Source of the DNA: Actinomycetota bacterium
GTDB lineage: Bacteria > Actinomycetota > Acidimicrobiia > Acidimicrobiales > Ilumatobacteraceae
Direction of reading: 5' to 3'
Assembly: GCA_016870215.1 (NCBI GenBank)
Contig: VGCD01000005.1
Span: forward strand, 28,541-92,540
DNA: 64,000 nt
Made by a program: the position numbers and the translations under genes. The notes under the pieces are model-generated. The model was not told the DNA's origin. It worked only from the letters and a program-made list of their open reading frames with translations, and ran no database searches. Positions 42,830 through 53,307 of this stretch are shown piece after piece (the stretch's first letter is position 1; every line of letters starts with the position of its first letter).

Positions 42830-44230
42830 CTATTCGCTCCCGGCGTCGCCGCTCTTGCGCATCTCGCGGTAGTCACGCGCTCCACCTTCGAGCGGTTCAA
42901 CTTCGAGTGTCACGCCGTCAATCGCAACGACACGAAGACCTTGTGCATCTGCAAGTGGCGTTGCCCGATTTGTGCGTGCCCGCCACTCAGCTCCATCGAT
43001 ACGTACCGTTCCATTCGGGCTGATTGCTCCGACGGCTACTCCCTCCCGCCCAATCAACCATTCACGCCCGATTGTTGGCGTTGCAAATCTCGTGCGCGTC
43101 ATTGACGGCATTCCCACGATGAATGTGAGTGCCATGCCACCGATACACGTTGCCAAAGTGATCCACGATGGACGCATGACATGTGCCCCCACCGGCTCAA
43201 AGAGCATGAAGGACGAAATCACATAGAACACGAGTCCGACGCCCGTCCACAACCTTGGAACACCTACCTGGACATCAACAGCAAATGCGACCATCGCTAA
43301 CAACAGCAGTACGAGTCCGGTGACATTGATCGGCACATATGACATACCGACGCTCGCGAGAACCGTGCAGACAGCGCCGACGAGTCCGGCGACACCGATT
43401 CCCGCAGTGAAGAGCTCGAAGATCAAGAGTGCGAGACCTACAGAGATGAGCAGATACGCCGATGCCGGGCTCGCCACGGTGTGCAGCAAACGTGGCACCA
43501 AACCCAACTTGAAGAATCGAGCGGTGGTGGCTTCACGCACAACCTGTCCGTTGTCATCCAGAGCATCAACGACAGTGTTGAGTTGCTTCCCATTCACGGT
43601 TAGTCCGTCGAGCGCGAACAACATGTTTCTCAGAACTGGAACACCGCGGTCATCTGTTGAGAACTTCAGAACTTTCTGCTCGCGAGCCTCGAGAAAACCC
43701 ATTGATCCGTTGGTCAACAGATCATCGGCCATACCAAAACTCACTGCTACATCGTTCAGTTTCTTGAGGGTGCCCGTGTATCCGATGCGAGCACCAGGAG
43801 CCATCGCAGTGACATCTGCAACTGCCAACAATTGCGCTGGTGCACCGTATGCGCGAGCACCCGAAGGACCCACCCACACCCCAATGGGAAGCGGCGCTTC
43901 AGCCACTTGTGTCAAGAGTTCCGCGAATCGCTCATCAGACACCACCGATGCCCTGCTGTTCAACTGCAACACCACAGCTTGAGACCCGTTTGCTGCCGCA
44001 CGCTCGATGGAATCGGTGATCTCATCCACGAGAATGTCGTCAAGCAGACCACTCACTTCGACGACATCCACCGGTGCCAACTCAGTTGAATCAGTGGCTG
44101 TGGCACGATGGTCAATGTGAAGTCCAGCGTGGTCTACTGCACCGGCGGCGCGAACCATTTCCCCACCGGACATCAGACCCACAAACGGTGCCGCAGCCGT
44201 GACACCAAGTGCAAGCAGCCAACGTCGCAT
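42830..44230 (-). CDS. NfeD-family membrane protein with degenerate ClpP-type protease domain
   Basis: 466 residues: signal or anchor helix (1-24), a ClpP-class domain (about 55-250), four to five helices (265-400) and a C-terminal OB-fold. In the family the nucleophile serine lies in an ARAASAGT-type motif; here the corresponding stretch is SGARAYGAPAQL, so the serine is replaced and proteolysis is unlikely. MAPGARIGYTG is conserved otherwise. Operon with fxsA-like and NUDIX genes. The ATG at 44230 is chosen because the hydrophobic leader begins there. Confidence 0.85.
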   Translation of the reverse strand: MRRWLLALGVTAAAPFVGLMSGGEMVRAAGAVDHAGLHIDHRATATDSTELAPVDVVEVSGLLDDILVDEITDSIERAAANGSQAVVLQLNSRASVVSDERFAELLTQVAEAPLPIGVWVGPSGARAYGAPAQLLAVADVTAMAPGARIGYTGTLKKLNDVAVSFGMADDLLTNGSMGFLEAREQKVLKFSTDDRGVPVLRNMLFALDGLTVNGKQLNTVVDALDDNGQVVREATTARFFKLGLVPRLLHTVASPASAYLLISVGLALLIFELFTAGIGVAGLVGAVCTVLASVGMSYVPINVTGLVLLLLAMVAFAVDVQVGVPRLWTGVGLVFYVISSFMLFEPVGAHVMRPSWITLATCIGGMALTFIVGMPSMTRTRFATPTIGREWLIGREGVAVGAISPNGTVRIDGAEWRARTNRATPLADAQGLRVVAIDGVTLEVEPLEGGARDYREMRKSGDAGSE

Positions 44231-44264
44231 TCTGTGCGGGCGCACTAGAAGGTCACCTTCATCG

Positions 44265-45188
44265 ATGGAGTTGGCGCAGTTCCTGACAGCATCACGGGTT
44301 CTCATTGTTGCCGGTAAAGGTGGAGTTGGGAAATCAACGGTGGCTCAGACGGTGGCATCTGTCGCCGCAGAGGCGGGTTTGTCCGTATTGCTCGTGAGAA
44401 TCGGTGTACTTGCTGACCACAACTCCCTGAACGGAGAGGGACCCCAGACAGCCGAGCATGCAACGGGTTCAGCCACAGCAATGGGCTCAGTGAAACATCT
44501 CACACTCGAACCCAGTGATGCCCTTGCCGAATACCTCTCAGGTCAAGGACTTGGAATCGTCACGCGGCAGTTGTCATCACTCGGCATTATCGATGTGGTC
44601 GCATCTGCCGCACCTGGAATAGATGACCTTCTCATCCTTGGAAAGATCAAACAATTGGCCCGCGACGGTCAACAAGACCTCCTCATCGTGGATGGGCCAC
44701 CAGCCGGGCAAGCACTCTCGTTGTTGCGCGCCCCGATGTCACTGGGCCGAGCGGTCATGGCTGGCCCCATTCGACAGCAAGCTGACGACGTACGACAGAT
44801 GCTCGCTGATGCATCAGCCTGCAGGCTCATGCTTGTCACCACTCCAGAGGTCACACCGGTTATGGAACTGGTTGATACCGCATTCGATCTCGAAGACGAA
44901 CTTGGTGTTCACCTCTCACCGATTGTCGTGAACAAATTTGACCAAGACTCGTTACCGACAAGCCCCGACGAGTTGCGCAATGCGTGTCGAAGTGATGCGC
45001 AACGCAACGCACTCGAATACAGATTGACTCGTCGCGACCGGCAAGTCGCTACTCTCCACGAACTTCAACGCCGAGTTCCACTACAGAAAATCGTTCTTCC
45101 CGACACCTCCGTCTCTCGGCACACTGGTGACATCCTTCGACGCACTTTCGTCGATGCAGTCAAGAATCTGTCTGGTGATGGCATATGA
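44265..45188 (+). CDS. ArsA/Get3-like ATPase, first of a pair
   Basis: 307 residues, deviant Walker A GKGGVGKST at about 18-26, switch LLIVDGPPAGQAL. With the next gene it forms a two-protein set like mycobacterial Rv3679-Rv3680 (BagA/BagB), which is reported to affect tolerance to nitric oxide and glycerol metabolism. The typical tail-anchored-protein groove and Get3 cysteines are not visible. Four-base overlap with the next gene (ATGA). Confidence 0.85.
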   Translation: MELAQFLTASRVLIVAGKGGVGKSTVAQTVASVAAEAGLSVLLVRIGVLADHNSLNGEGPQTAEHATGSATAMGSVKHLTLEPSDALAEYLSGQGLGIVTRQLSSLGIIDVVASAAPGIDDLLILGKIKQLARDGQQDLLIVDGPPAGQALSLLRAPMSLGRAVMAGPIRQQADDVRQMLADASACRLMLVTTPEVTPVMELVDTAFDLEDELGVHLSPIVVNKFDQDSLPTSPDELRNACRSDAQRNALEYRLTRRDRQVATLHELQRRVPLQKIVLPDTSVSRHTGDILRRTFVDAVKNLSGDGI

Positions 45189-46288
45189 ACAACATCAATG
45201 AGCTTCTGACAACGCGCCGCGTGATTGTGTGCTGTGGATCTGGAGGTGTCGGCAAGACCACGGTTGCTGCCGCACTCGCACTATCTGCCGCTCGACGAGG
45301 ACGGCGAGCCGTGGTCATCACTATCGATCCGGCACGACGACTGGCAGATGCACTCGGCCGTCGTGGTGATTTGTCGAACGAGCCGGTGTTGGTTGAACGC
45401 ATCGGTCACGGTGAGATGTGGGCCGCGATGCTCGATGTCACCTCAACATTTGACAGTCTCATCGAACGATTCGCGGCCAGCGCAGAACAAGCGGACCTCA
45501 TTCGCTCGAATGTCTTCTACAAGTCGATCTCAGGATCATTGTCGGGTACGAGGGATTACATGGCAGCCGAAATGCTGTTGCGGTTGCACGAGGACCCGCG
45601 ATTCGACCTTGTGGTACTCGACACGGCACCATCACGTAATGCACTCGACTTCATTGAATCACCTGAACGACTTGTCCGTTTCTTGAGACATCCACTTTTC
45701 AGAATCCTCACGGCACCTTCACGAGGTGGGTTGAAAGTCATCGGAGCAACGGTTCAACCAATCCTGAAAGCCATCGGCAAAGTAGTTGGTTCAAACGTGA
45801 TGAGCGACGTGATTGATTTTCTGCGAGCGTTCGAGGGCATGGAGACAGGCTTTGCGCAACGGGCAAGTTCGGTATCTCATCTCCTTCGCGGTGAGGGCAC
45901 GGACTTTGCCGTGGTCGTTGCACCTTCACCAGAGCCGCTGAGCGACACACAAGTACTGGTCGATCGCTTGGCCGATACCCGCATTTCGCCTTCATTCGTG
46001 TTCGCAAACAGGCTGACTCCGCTCTTTGATGCCGCTGGAGAACCATCAGGTACTTCGGTGCAGAGTTCGAGTGAAGCACAAGAATGGCTCGAAAACAATG
46101 TCGCCACACTTCGACAGCGCGCCAAGACCGAACGTGAACTCGTTCAGAACTTCATTGACCGTATGTCGACCATTCGGTCCGGCGCAGATGAACCGCCCGG
46201 CCTTGTTGAAGTGGTCGAAATTGCTGAGCAATCCACTGATATTCACGACCTTGACGGCATTGCTCTACTTGCCGACTCATTGGGCTGA
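45185..46288 (+). CDS. ArsA/Get3-like ATPase, second of a pair
   Basis: 367 residues with P-loop GSGGVGKTT at 18-26 (the first lysine of the deviant Walker A is Ser) and switch LVVLDTAPSRNALDF. The longer C-terminal half is mostly helical. Presumed heterodimer partner of the preceding ATPase, because both genes overlap and the paired arrangement is known in mycobacteria. Confidence 0.86.
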   Translation: MNNINELLTTRRVIVCCGSGGVGKTTVAAALALSAARRGRRAVVITIDPARRLADALGRRGDLSNEPVLVERIGHGEMWAAMLDVTSTFDSLIERFAASAEQADLIRSNVFYKSISGSLSGTRDYMAAEMLLRLHEDPRFDLVVLDTAPSRNALDFIESPERLVRFLRHPLFRILTAPSRGGLKVIGATVQPILKAIGKVVGSNVMSDVIDFLRAFEGMETGFAQRASSVSHLLRGEGTDFAVVVAPSPEPLSDTQVLVDRLADTRISPSFVFANRLTPLFDAAGEPSGTSVQSSSEAQEWLENNVATLRQRAKTERELVQNFIDRMSTIRSGADEPPGLVEVVEIAEQSTDIHDLDGIALLADSLG

Positions 46289-46301
46289 CCACACGCCTGT
46301 G

Positions 46302-46307
46302 TAGAGT
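46302..46307 (+). promoter_or_regulatory. -10 element, leaderless start of the receiver gene
   Basis: TAGAGT, six bases before the GTG at 46314. Confidence 0.55.
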
Positions 46308-46313
46308 TCAGGC

Positions 46314-46778
46314 GTGCACATTCTCGTTGCAACAGATGCCCAGTGGGTGCTCGACGAAGTAATCGCTGCCCTTGGCGGAGGCGACACTCGTTTCACCATC
46401 GTCTCGAATGGCCGTGAAGTTGTTGGAACAATCAACGAGTCGTCGCCCGATATTGCAGTTCTCGATCTTCAAATCGGATCCATGGGAGCAATGGCAGTCA
46501 CCATGGACCTTCGCCTCGATCACAGTGGCGGATTGGCACCATATGTTCCGGTCCTCATGCTTCTCGACCGAACCGCCGATGTGCACATGGCTCGTCGAAG
46601 TGGAGCGAACGGTTGGATCATCAAACCACTGGACGCTTTGCGACTGCGTCGTGCCGTTTCAACTGTCGTCTCTGGGGGCAGTTACACCGAGCCGCTACCT
46701 CCCGTTGACTTTCCTGTCGCGCAGGTCGACTCCGTCGACGAGTCGTCACCTGAATCGGCAGATAGCCTCGCCAACTGA
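46314..46778 (+). CDS. Single-domain response regulator receiver
   Basis: 154 residues. Receiver fold with Asp51 in IAVLDLQIG as the likely phosphorylation site and Lys in GWIIKPLD; only one of the usual two acidic residues is present at the N-terminus (ATDAQ). A 35-residue acidic, Ser/Pro-rich tail replaces an output domain. No kinase is encoded nearby. It ends eight bases before tRNA-Pro. Confidence 0.85.
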   Translation: MHILVATDAQWVLDEVIAALGGGDTRFTIVSNGREVVGTINESSPDIAVLDLQIGSMGAMAVTMDLRLDHSGGLAPYVPVLMLLDRTADVHMARRSGANGWIIKPLDALRLRRAVSTVVSGGSYTEPLPPVDFPVAQVDSVDESSPESADSLAN

Positions 46779-46785
46779 CCACACT

Positions 46786-46859
46786 CGGGGTGTGGCGCAG
46801 CTTGGTAGCGCGCGTCGTTCGGGACGACGAGGCCGCAGGTTCAAATCCTGTCACCCCGA
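46786..46859 (+). tRNA. tRNA-Pro (CGG)
   Basis: 74 bases fold as a cloverleaf: acceptor stem CGGGGTG/CACCCCG, D-arm with GCGC, anticodon stem CGTCG/CGACG around the loop TTCGGGA (anticodon CGG), T-arm GCAGG-TTCAAAT-CCTGT, discriminator A. CCA is not encoded. Confidence 0.96.
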
Positions 46860-46877
46860 CTCTTTGACTACTCGGCG

Positions 46878-48760
<1,883 letters not shown>

Positions 48761-48790
48761 GCAGCGTCAATTATTGCCTGTGACGGACTG

Positions 48791-49303
48791 TCACTTGCGT
48801 TCTGGCAACGGTGCCGAGTACGAAGTTCCACTGTCCAGACCAAAAGCCGTGTGCAATGACCGGACGGCTGACTCCATGTTGCTGAGGCCCACCACCACAG
48901 ACACTCGGATAGTGCTGGTCGAGATCATTTGGATATTCACGTTGTTCTCAGCCAAGACTCGGAACATTTTCGCTGCAATTCCGGGGCTGGTCTTCATGCC
49001 CGCACCTACTAGTGACACCTTTGCGATGTCGGTGTCGTGCGTGACACCACCAGCACCGATGTCTTTCGACACTCTTGTGACGATTTCCTCCGCCACTTTC
49101 ATGTCTGCCTTCGGAACGGTGAAGGAGATATCGGTGTGACCTTCACGTGATGTGTTCTGCACGATCATGTCAACGTTGACATTTGCATTGGCAAGCGGCT
49201 CGAAAATTGCAGCTGACACACCTGGGCGATCAGGCACAGCAAAGATCGTGACTTTTGATTCACTCGCGTCTTGCACGACGCCAGAGATGATGGGGTCTTC
49301 CAT
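48791..49303 (-). CDS. lysC: Aspartate kinase beta subunit from internal start
   Basis: In-frame ATG at 49303 inside lysC, preceded by a consensus ribosome-binding site AAGGAG with eight bases spacing. The product would be 170 residues, essentially the two ACT domains ([11 protein letters not shown]...). Corynebacterium and mycobacteria make such a beta subunit (about 170 residues) from the same gene and assemble alpha2-beta2. The strength of this site is notable in a region where most starts lack one. Confidence 0.72.
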   Translation of the reverse strand: MEDPIISGVVQDASESKVTIFAVPDRPGVSAAIFEPLANANVNVDMIVQNTSREGHTDISFTVPKADMKVAEEIVTRVSKDIGAGGVTHDTDIAKVSLVGAGMKTSPGIAAKMFRVLAENNVNIQMISTSTIRVSVVVGLSNMESAVRSLHTAFGLDSGTSYSAPLPERK

Positions 49304-50047
49304 TGGGGATTCTCCTTCGATGTTGCGCACCCAAGTTCCGTGTTCCCACGTGAAACTTGAGCGGACGTGCAGAGGGACATTGTGATTTCGAGCAAATTCG
49401 ACAGACCGAAGTGCGAGCACTTTGCTACCAACGCCGGCCATCTCGAGCATTTCTTCGAAGCTGAGTTGTGGAAGCTTGCGCGCTTGGGGAACTATTCGTG
49501 GATCGGCAGAAAAAACACCGGTGACATCGGTGTAGATCTCACATACATCTGCCGACAGCGCAGCAGCCAGCGCGACTGCTGTGGTGTCGCTTCCACCACG
49601 ACCCAACGTGGTGATTTCCTTGTCAGTCGACACCCCTTGGAAACCTGCGACAACGACGACCCGACCTTGTGCCAAGGCTTCACGCAAACGGTCACCCTTG
49701 ACCTCGACAATTTTGGCTTTGGTGTGCACGGTGTCGGTGATGATGCCGACCTGCGAGCCGGTCATGCTCACCGCATCGACGCCAATGTCTGCGAGAGCCA
49801 TGCACAGAAGCGCCATGGAGATGCGCTCACCGGTGGTGAGAAGCATGTCCATCTCGCGGCCGGGAAGTTTCGACGACACTTGATTGGCCAACGACATGAG
49901 GTTGTCGGTGGTCTTACCCATGGCAGACACCACGACGACGACATCGTTGCCATGCCGTTTGGTGAACGCAACGTGTTCGGCCACTGACTTGATGCGATCG
50001 GGGTCTGCGACCGATGTGCCGCCGTATTTCTGCACGATGAGAGCCAC
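48791..50047 (-). CDS. lysC: Aspartate kinase, alpha subunit (full length)
   Basis: First step of the aspartate pathway. 418 residues: kinase domain with [15 protein letters not shown] at the start and [19 protein letters not shown] near 150, then two ACT regulatory domains (about 260-400) that usually bind lysine and threonine. GTG start. The gene contains an internal start for a beta subunit (separate entry). It is divergent from the cyclophilin gene with 42 bases between starts. Confidence 0.95.
   Translation of the reverse strand: MALIVQKYGGTSVADPDRIKSVAEHVAFTKRHGNDVVVVVSAMGKTTDNLMSLANQVSSKLPGREMDMLLTTGERISMALLCMALADIGVDAVSMTGSQVGIITDTVHTKAKIVEVKGDRLREALAQGRVVVVAGFQGVSTDKEITTLGRGGSDTTAVALAAALSADVCEIYTDVTGVFSADPRIVPQARKLPQLSFEEMLEMAGVGSKVLALRSVEFARNHNVPLHVRSSFTWEHGTWVRNIEGESPMEDPIISGVVQDASESKVTIFAVPDRPGVSAAIFEPLANANVNVDMIVQNTSREGHTDISFTVPKADMKVAEEIVTRVSKDIGAGGVTHDTDIAKVSLVGAGMKTSPGIAAKMFRVLAENNVNIQMISTSTIRVSVVVGLSNMESAVRSLHTAFGLDSGTSYSAPLPERK
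49312..49317 (-). promoter_or_regulatory. Internal ribosome-binding site in lysC
   Basis: AAGGAG on the minus strand, eight bases before the ATG at 49303. Confidence 0.7.
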
Positions 50048-50089
50048 TGCTCTACAACGCTATCGGTGCGACGCTATCCTTCGACCTTC

Positions 50090-50914
50090 GTGGGTACTGA
50101 CAAGCGCGAACGCAAGAAGAACAACCGTGACATGGCCCGTGCCGCACGCGCACGTGCGGCCAAACGAGCCAAAGTCCGTCGACGTGGACTGCAGGTCGGG
50201 CTCGGCATACCAGCCGCCGTCCTCGCAATTTGGGCCGTTGCCACATTCGCAGTCGATGATTCATCCGACACAGTCGAAGTAACTGACACAACAGTCGCTG
50301 TCAGTGAGACACCCACGCTCACCACACTCGTAGGCGCCTCGGTCTCTGGTGACACCACGTGCCCAGCGGATGATGGTTCCGCAGAGCGCACAACGACATT
50401 CGAAAAGGCACCGCCAATGTGTATCGACGAGAAGAAGTCATACACGGCGACAATGTCAACCAGCGAAGGTGACATCGTCATTGAACTCGACACAAAGAAC
50501 ACTCCGAAAACCGTGAACAACTTCGTGGTGTTGTCGCGTTACAAATACTACGACGACTCCTACATCTTCCGCACCGATCCAAGTATCGACATCATTCAGG
50601 GTGGCGGTGCCACCAACACTGACAGCCCGGGCTACACCATCGAAGATGAAGGCTCTGGCTACAAGTACTCCGAAGGACAAATTGCAATGGCCCGCACGGC
50701 CAACCCGAACAGTGCAGGCGGACAGTTCTTCATCATCACTGGGTCGAATGCCGCAGCACTCGATGGTCAAGGAACTTACGTCGTGTTCGGCAAGATCACC
50801 GAAGGGCTTGGTGTTGCCAAAGCAATCATGGCTTTGAACTCGGGTTCAGGTGATTTGGGTGGAGCGCCATCACGTGAAGTGAAAATTTCGAAGGTCACCA
50901 TCACCGAGAGCTAA
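50090..50914 (+). CDS. Membrane-anchored cyclophilin-type peptidyl-prolyl isomerase
   Basis: 274 residues from the GTG at 50090, beginning VGTDKRERKKN, a start common to actinobacterial members; an in-frame GTG eight codons earlier is less likely. A basic stretch (10-40) precedes one helix (about 42-60), a Thr/Val linker, and the cyclophilin domain with NTPKTVNNFVVLSRYKYYDD and AGGQFFIITG. The tryptophan site of classic cyclosporin binding is absent. Probably acts on exported proteins. Confidence 0.9.
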   Translation: MGTDKRERKKNNRDMARAARARAAKRAKVRRRGLQVGLGIPAAVLAIWAVATFAVDDSSDTVEVTDTTVAVSETPTLTTLVGASVSGDTTCPADDGSAERTTTFEKAPPMCIDEKKSYTATMSTSEGDIVIELDTKNTPKTVNNFVVLSRYKYYDDSYIFRTDPSIDIIQGGGATNTDSPGYTIEDEGSGYKYSEGQIAMARTANPNSAGGQFFIITGSNAAALDGQGTYVVFGKITEGLGVAKAIMALNSGSGDLGGAPSREVKISKVTITES

Positions 50915-50935
50915 TAACTCCGCCACTAGCGGATG

Positions 50936-51691
50936 TCACTCAATCAGGTTCCTCTGCAGAAGTTCGATTGCTTCTGTCGTCACACCAAGAGAACGCGTGG
51001 CATCTGTGATGCTTCCATGCTGAGCAAGCACATCACTGACAAGTCGATCCATCGTGTCATAGCTCGCCATCATGTATTGATGACCCCATTCGTTGCCAAC
51101 TTGTGCAATCTCTGGATACATCGTCTTCAGTACTGCGCGTGACTCTTCCAGCGTTTCAGCTGTGAGTGCGTAGTCACTTGCGATGTCATGTTGTGAGACG
51201 CCAAGACACCCGAGAACCAACATGGTCAGAACTCCGGTGCGATCCTTTCCTGCAGTGCAGTGATACACGAGTGGCTCCGTCGATCGCTGAGCAACAAGTG
51301 TGAATGCAGTGCGTAGCTGGTCGACGCTCAACTCGAGCATGCGCTGGTACGAGTATCGAAGTACATCGGCATCGTCGGCGACATCAGGGAGATCTGGACG
51401 TTTACGCGTGACGTCACCCGTGGGAATGTGGTGAAAATCAACCGGATGTTGATCGACGGGGAAGGTCCCGTGTGACTCAACTTCGTGAGTAGAGCGAAGG
51501 TCGATCACCGTCTGCAACCCGAGGCCCCGCACCCGCTCGACGTCGCGACTGGTCAACCGGTTGAGCCCGTCGGCGCGAAAAACGCGGCCACGAGCGACAC
51601 GACCACCGGACTGTGTGTCGTAGCCACCGATATCCCTGAAATTGTGTACGCCTTCAAGTTCGAGTCGGCGGTGAGGAACTGCTTCGGCCAT
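50936..51691 (-). CDS. Tyrosine phosphatase family protein (Mycobacterium PtpB-like)
   Basis: 251 residues with the P-loop HCTAGKDRTG (C-x5-R) and the family start NFRDIGGYDT near residue 17. Similar to the DSP-like phosphatases such as PtpB, which accept phosphotyrosine, phosphoserine and phosphoinositides. Frames upstream of the ATG at 51691 are open, but this ATG has a TATCGT box six bases before it. Confidence 0.88.
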   Translation of the reverse strand: MAEAVPHRRLELEGVHNFRDIGGYDTQSGGRVARGRVFRADGLNRLTSRDVERVRGLGLQTVIDLRSTHEVESHGTFPVDQHPVDFHHIPTGDVTRKRPDLPDVADDADVLRYSYQRMLELSVDQLRTAFTLVAQRSTEPLVYHCTAGKDRTGVLTMLVLGCLGVSQHDIASDYALTAETLEESRAVLKTMYPEIAQVGNEWGHQYMMASYDTMDRLVSDVLAQHGSITDATRSLGVTTEAIELLQRNLIE

Positions 51692-51697
51692 GCGATG

Positions 51698-51703
51698 ACG
51701 ATA
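51698..51703 (-). promoter_or_regulatory. -10 element, leaderless start of the phosphatase gene
   Basis: TATCGT, six bases before the ATG at 51691. Confidence 0.55.
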
Positions 51704-51726
51704 GGGGGCGCAGGTAACGCGATTGG

Positions 51727-51732
51727 TACTGT
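51727..51732 (+). promoter_or_regulatory. -10 element, leaderless start of the hydroxybutyryl-CoA dehydrogenase gene
   Basis: TACTGT, seven bases before the ATG at 51740. Confidence 0.55.
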
Positions 51733-51739
51733 CGCGTGA

Positions 51740-52609
51740 ATGGCAAGCGACAACAAGGCATCCCACATCAAGCACGTCGGCATCGTCGGTTCCGGAATCA
51801 TGGGTTCCGGACTCGCGGAGGTGTTCGCCAGAGCCGGCCTTCAGGTGACGGTGCGCTCTCGGCAGAAGGCAACTGCAGAAGCAATGGTTGCTTCAATTGC
51901 CAAGGGCCTCGACAAACAAGTGTCACGCGAAAAAATCACGACTGCAGACAAAGACGCGATCATGTCGCGTCTATCTGCGACAGATGACATCAAGGCACTT
52001 GCTAACTGCGACCTTGTCATCGAATCTGTGGTCGAGGATCTTGCAGTGAAGAAGGCGTTGTTCGCCGAGCTTGATTCCGTCGTGCAACCAAACGCGATCC
52101 TCGCGACGAATACCAGCACACTCGCAGTGGTCGAGATGGCGATGGCTACAAAGCGCCCAGACAAAGTGTGCGGCATCCACTTCTTTAATCCGGCACCAGC
52201 TATGCCACTCGTCGAGATCGTGCGGCCGCTCACCGCTTCCGACGAGACAATTGAAGCTGCTTCCGCGGTGGTAGTTGCATGCGGCAAGAACGGCGTGCAC
52301 GTGAAAGACCGCGCAGGATTCATCGTGAATGCTCTGTTGTTCCCATATCTCAACAACGCCATCCGCATCTGGGAAACCGGCACTGCTTCGATGGAAGACA
52401 TCGACACCGCGATGAAGGGTGGCTGCAACTTCCCGATGGGACCGTTTGCATTGCTCGACTTGGTCGGCCTCGACACTTCGCTTTCGATACTTGAAGCGCT
52501 CTACGCAGAGTTTGGGGATCCGAATTTTGCACCAGTGCCGACGCTTCGACGCCTTGTCACAGCCGGGAAACTCGGTCGCAAGAGCGGTGCAGGGTTCTAT
52601 ACCTACTAG
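51740..52609 (+). CDS. hbd: 3-hydroxybutyryl-CoA dehydrogenase family
   Basis: NAD(P)-dependent oxidation or reduction of short 3-hydroxyacyl-CoA. 289 residues; Rossmann motif GIVGSGIMGSGLAEVF at 14-29, catalytic His in CGIHFFNPAPAMPLVEIV, and DRAGFIVNALLFPYLNNA. Upstream of an ethylmalonyl-CoA mutase-like gene, so it may serve acetoacetyl-CoA/3-hydroxybutyryl-CoA conversion. Its last 23 bases overlap aat. Confidence 0.92.
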   Translation: MASDNKASHIKHVGIVGSGIMGSGLAEVFARAGLQVTVRSRQKATAEAMVASIAKGLDKQVSREKITTADKDAIMSRLSATDDIKALANCDLVIESVVEDLAVKKALFAELDSVVQPNAILATNTSTLAVVEMAMATKRPDKVCGIHFFNPAPAMPLVEIVRPLTASDETIEAASAVVVACGKNGVHVKDRAGFIVNALLFPYLNNAIRIWETGTASMEDIDTAMKGGCNFPMGPFALLDLVGLDTSLSILEALYAEFGDPNFAPVPTLRRLVTAGKLGRKSGAGFYTY

Positions 52610-53240
52610 TCGTTGGGGATTCCCCCACGTCGACACTTGGCCTGACGACGATGTCGTCTGTGTAGGCGCAGACCTTGAACCATCGACACTTGTCGATGCG
52701 TACTCACGCGGTCTCTTCCCCATGTACCTCGACCGCAAACATTCGATGCTGGGTTGGTGGTCACCAATGGAACGTGGTGTCTTGAACTTCGATGATCTTC
52801 GAATCACGCGATCACTTCGCCAAAGTCGGAAACGGTTCACGTTGACTATCAACCAAGCATTCGATGATGTCGTCACAGCGTGTTCAAGCGTCAGCCGTAC
52901 CGGCGGATGGATTACCTCCGACTTCATTGACGCGTATGTCGAACTGCATCGTTTGGGAATTGCCCACAGTGTCGAAGTCTGGAACAACGACCATCAGCTT
53001 GTCGGCGGTCTGTATGGGGTGCGACTCGAGCGGTTCTTTGCGGGCGAATCCATGTTCCATCTTGAGCGAGACGCATCAAAGGTTGCGCTGTGGTTCTTGG
53101 TCGAAATGATGCAAATGGCTGGCATGTCGCTACTTGACACCCAGTGGGCCACCGATCATCTGCGTTCCCTAGGGGTCTCGGAGGTGCCACGAAACGAGTA
53201 TCTGGCGCGCCTCGATGCCGCCACCTCCCCACACCACTGA
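52587..53240 (+). CDS. aat: Leucyl/phenylalanyl-tRNA-protein transferase
   Basis: Adds Leu or Phe from tRNA to N-terminal Arg or Lys of proteins, marking them for ClpS/ClpAP (N-degron route). 217 residues from a GTG inside the end of hbd. Markers are SRWGFPHVDTWPDDDVVCVGADLEP in pieces, AYSRGLFPMY, WWSPMERGVL, GLYGVRLERFFAGESMFH. Start chosen because the conserved region begins right after it. Confidence 0.9.
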   Translation: MQGSIPTSRWGFPHVDTWPDDDVVCVGADLEPSTLVDAYSRGLFPMYLDRKHSMLGWWSPMERGVLNFDDLRITRSLRQSRKRFTLTINQAFDDVVTACSSVSRTGGWITSDFIDAYVELHRLGIAHSVEVWNNDHQLVGGLYGVRLERFFAGESMFHLERDASKVALWFLVEMMQMAGMSLLDTQWATDHLRSLGVSEVPRNEYLARLDAATSPHH

Positions 53241-53295
53241 CACTGTCGCCTCAGTCATCTGACTCACGCCTGCACCAGACCGCAGGTCTTGCAGG

Positions 53296-53301
53296 CATAC
53301 T
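53296..53301 (+). promoter_or_regulatory. -10 element, leaderless start of the mutase gene
   Basis: CATACT, six bases before the GTG at 53308; first base differs from the TAnnnT rule. Confidence 0.4.
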
Positions 53302-53307
53302 TTGGGG

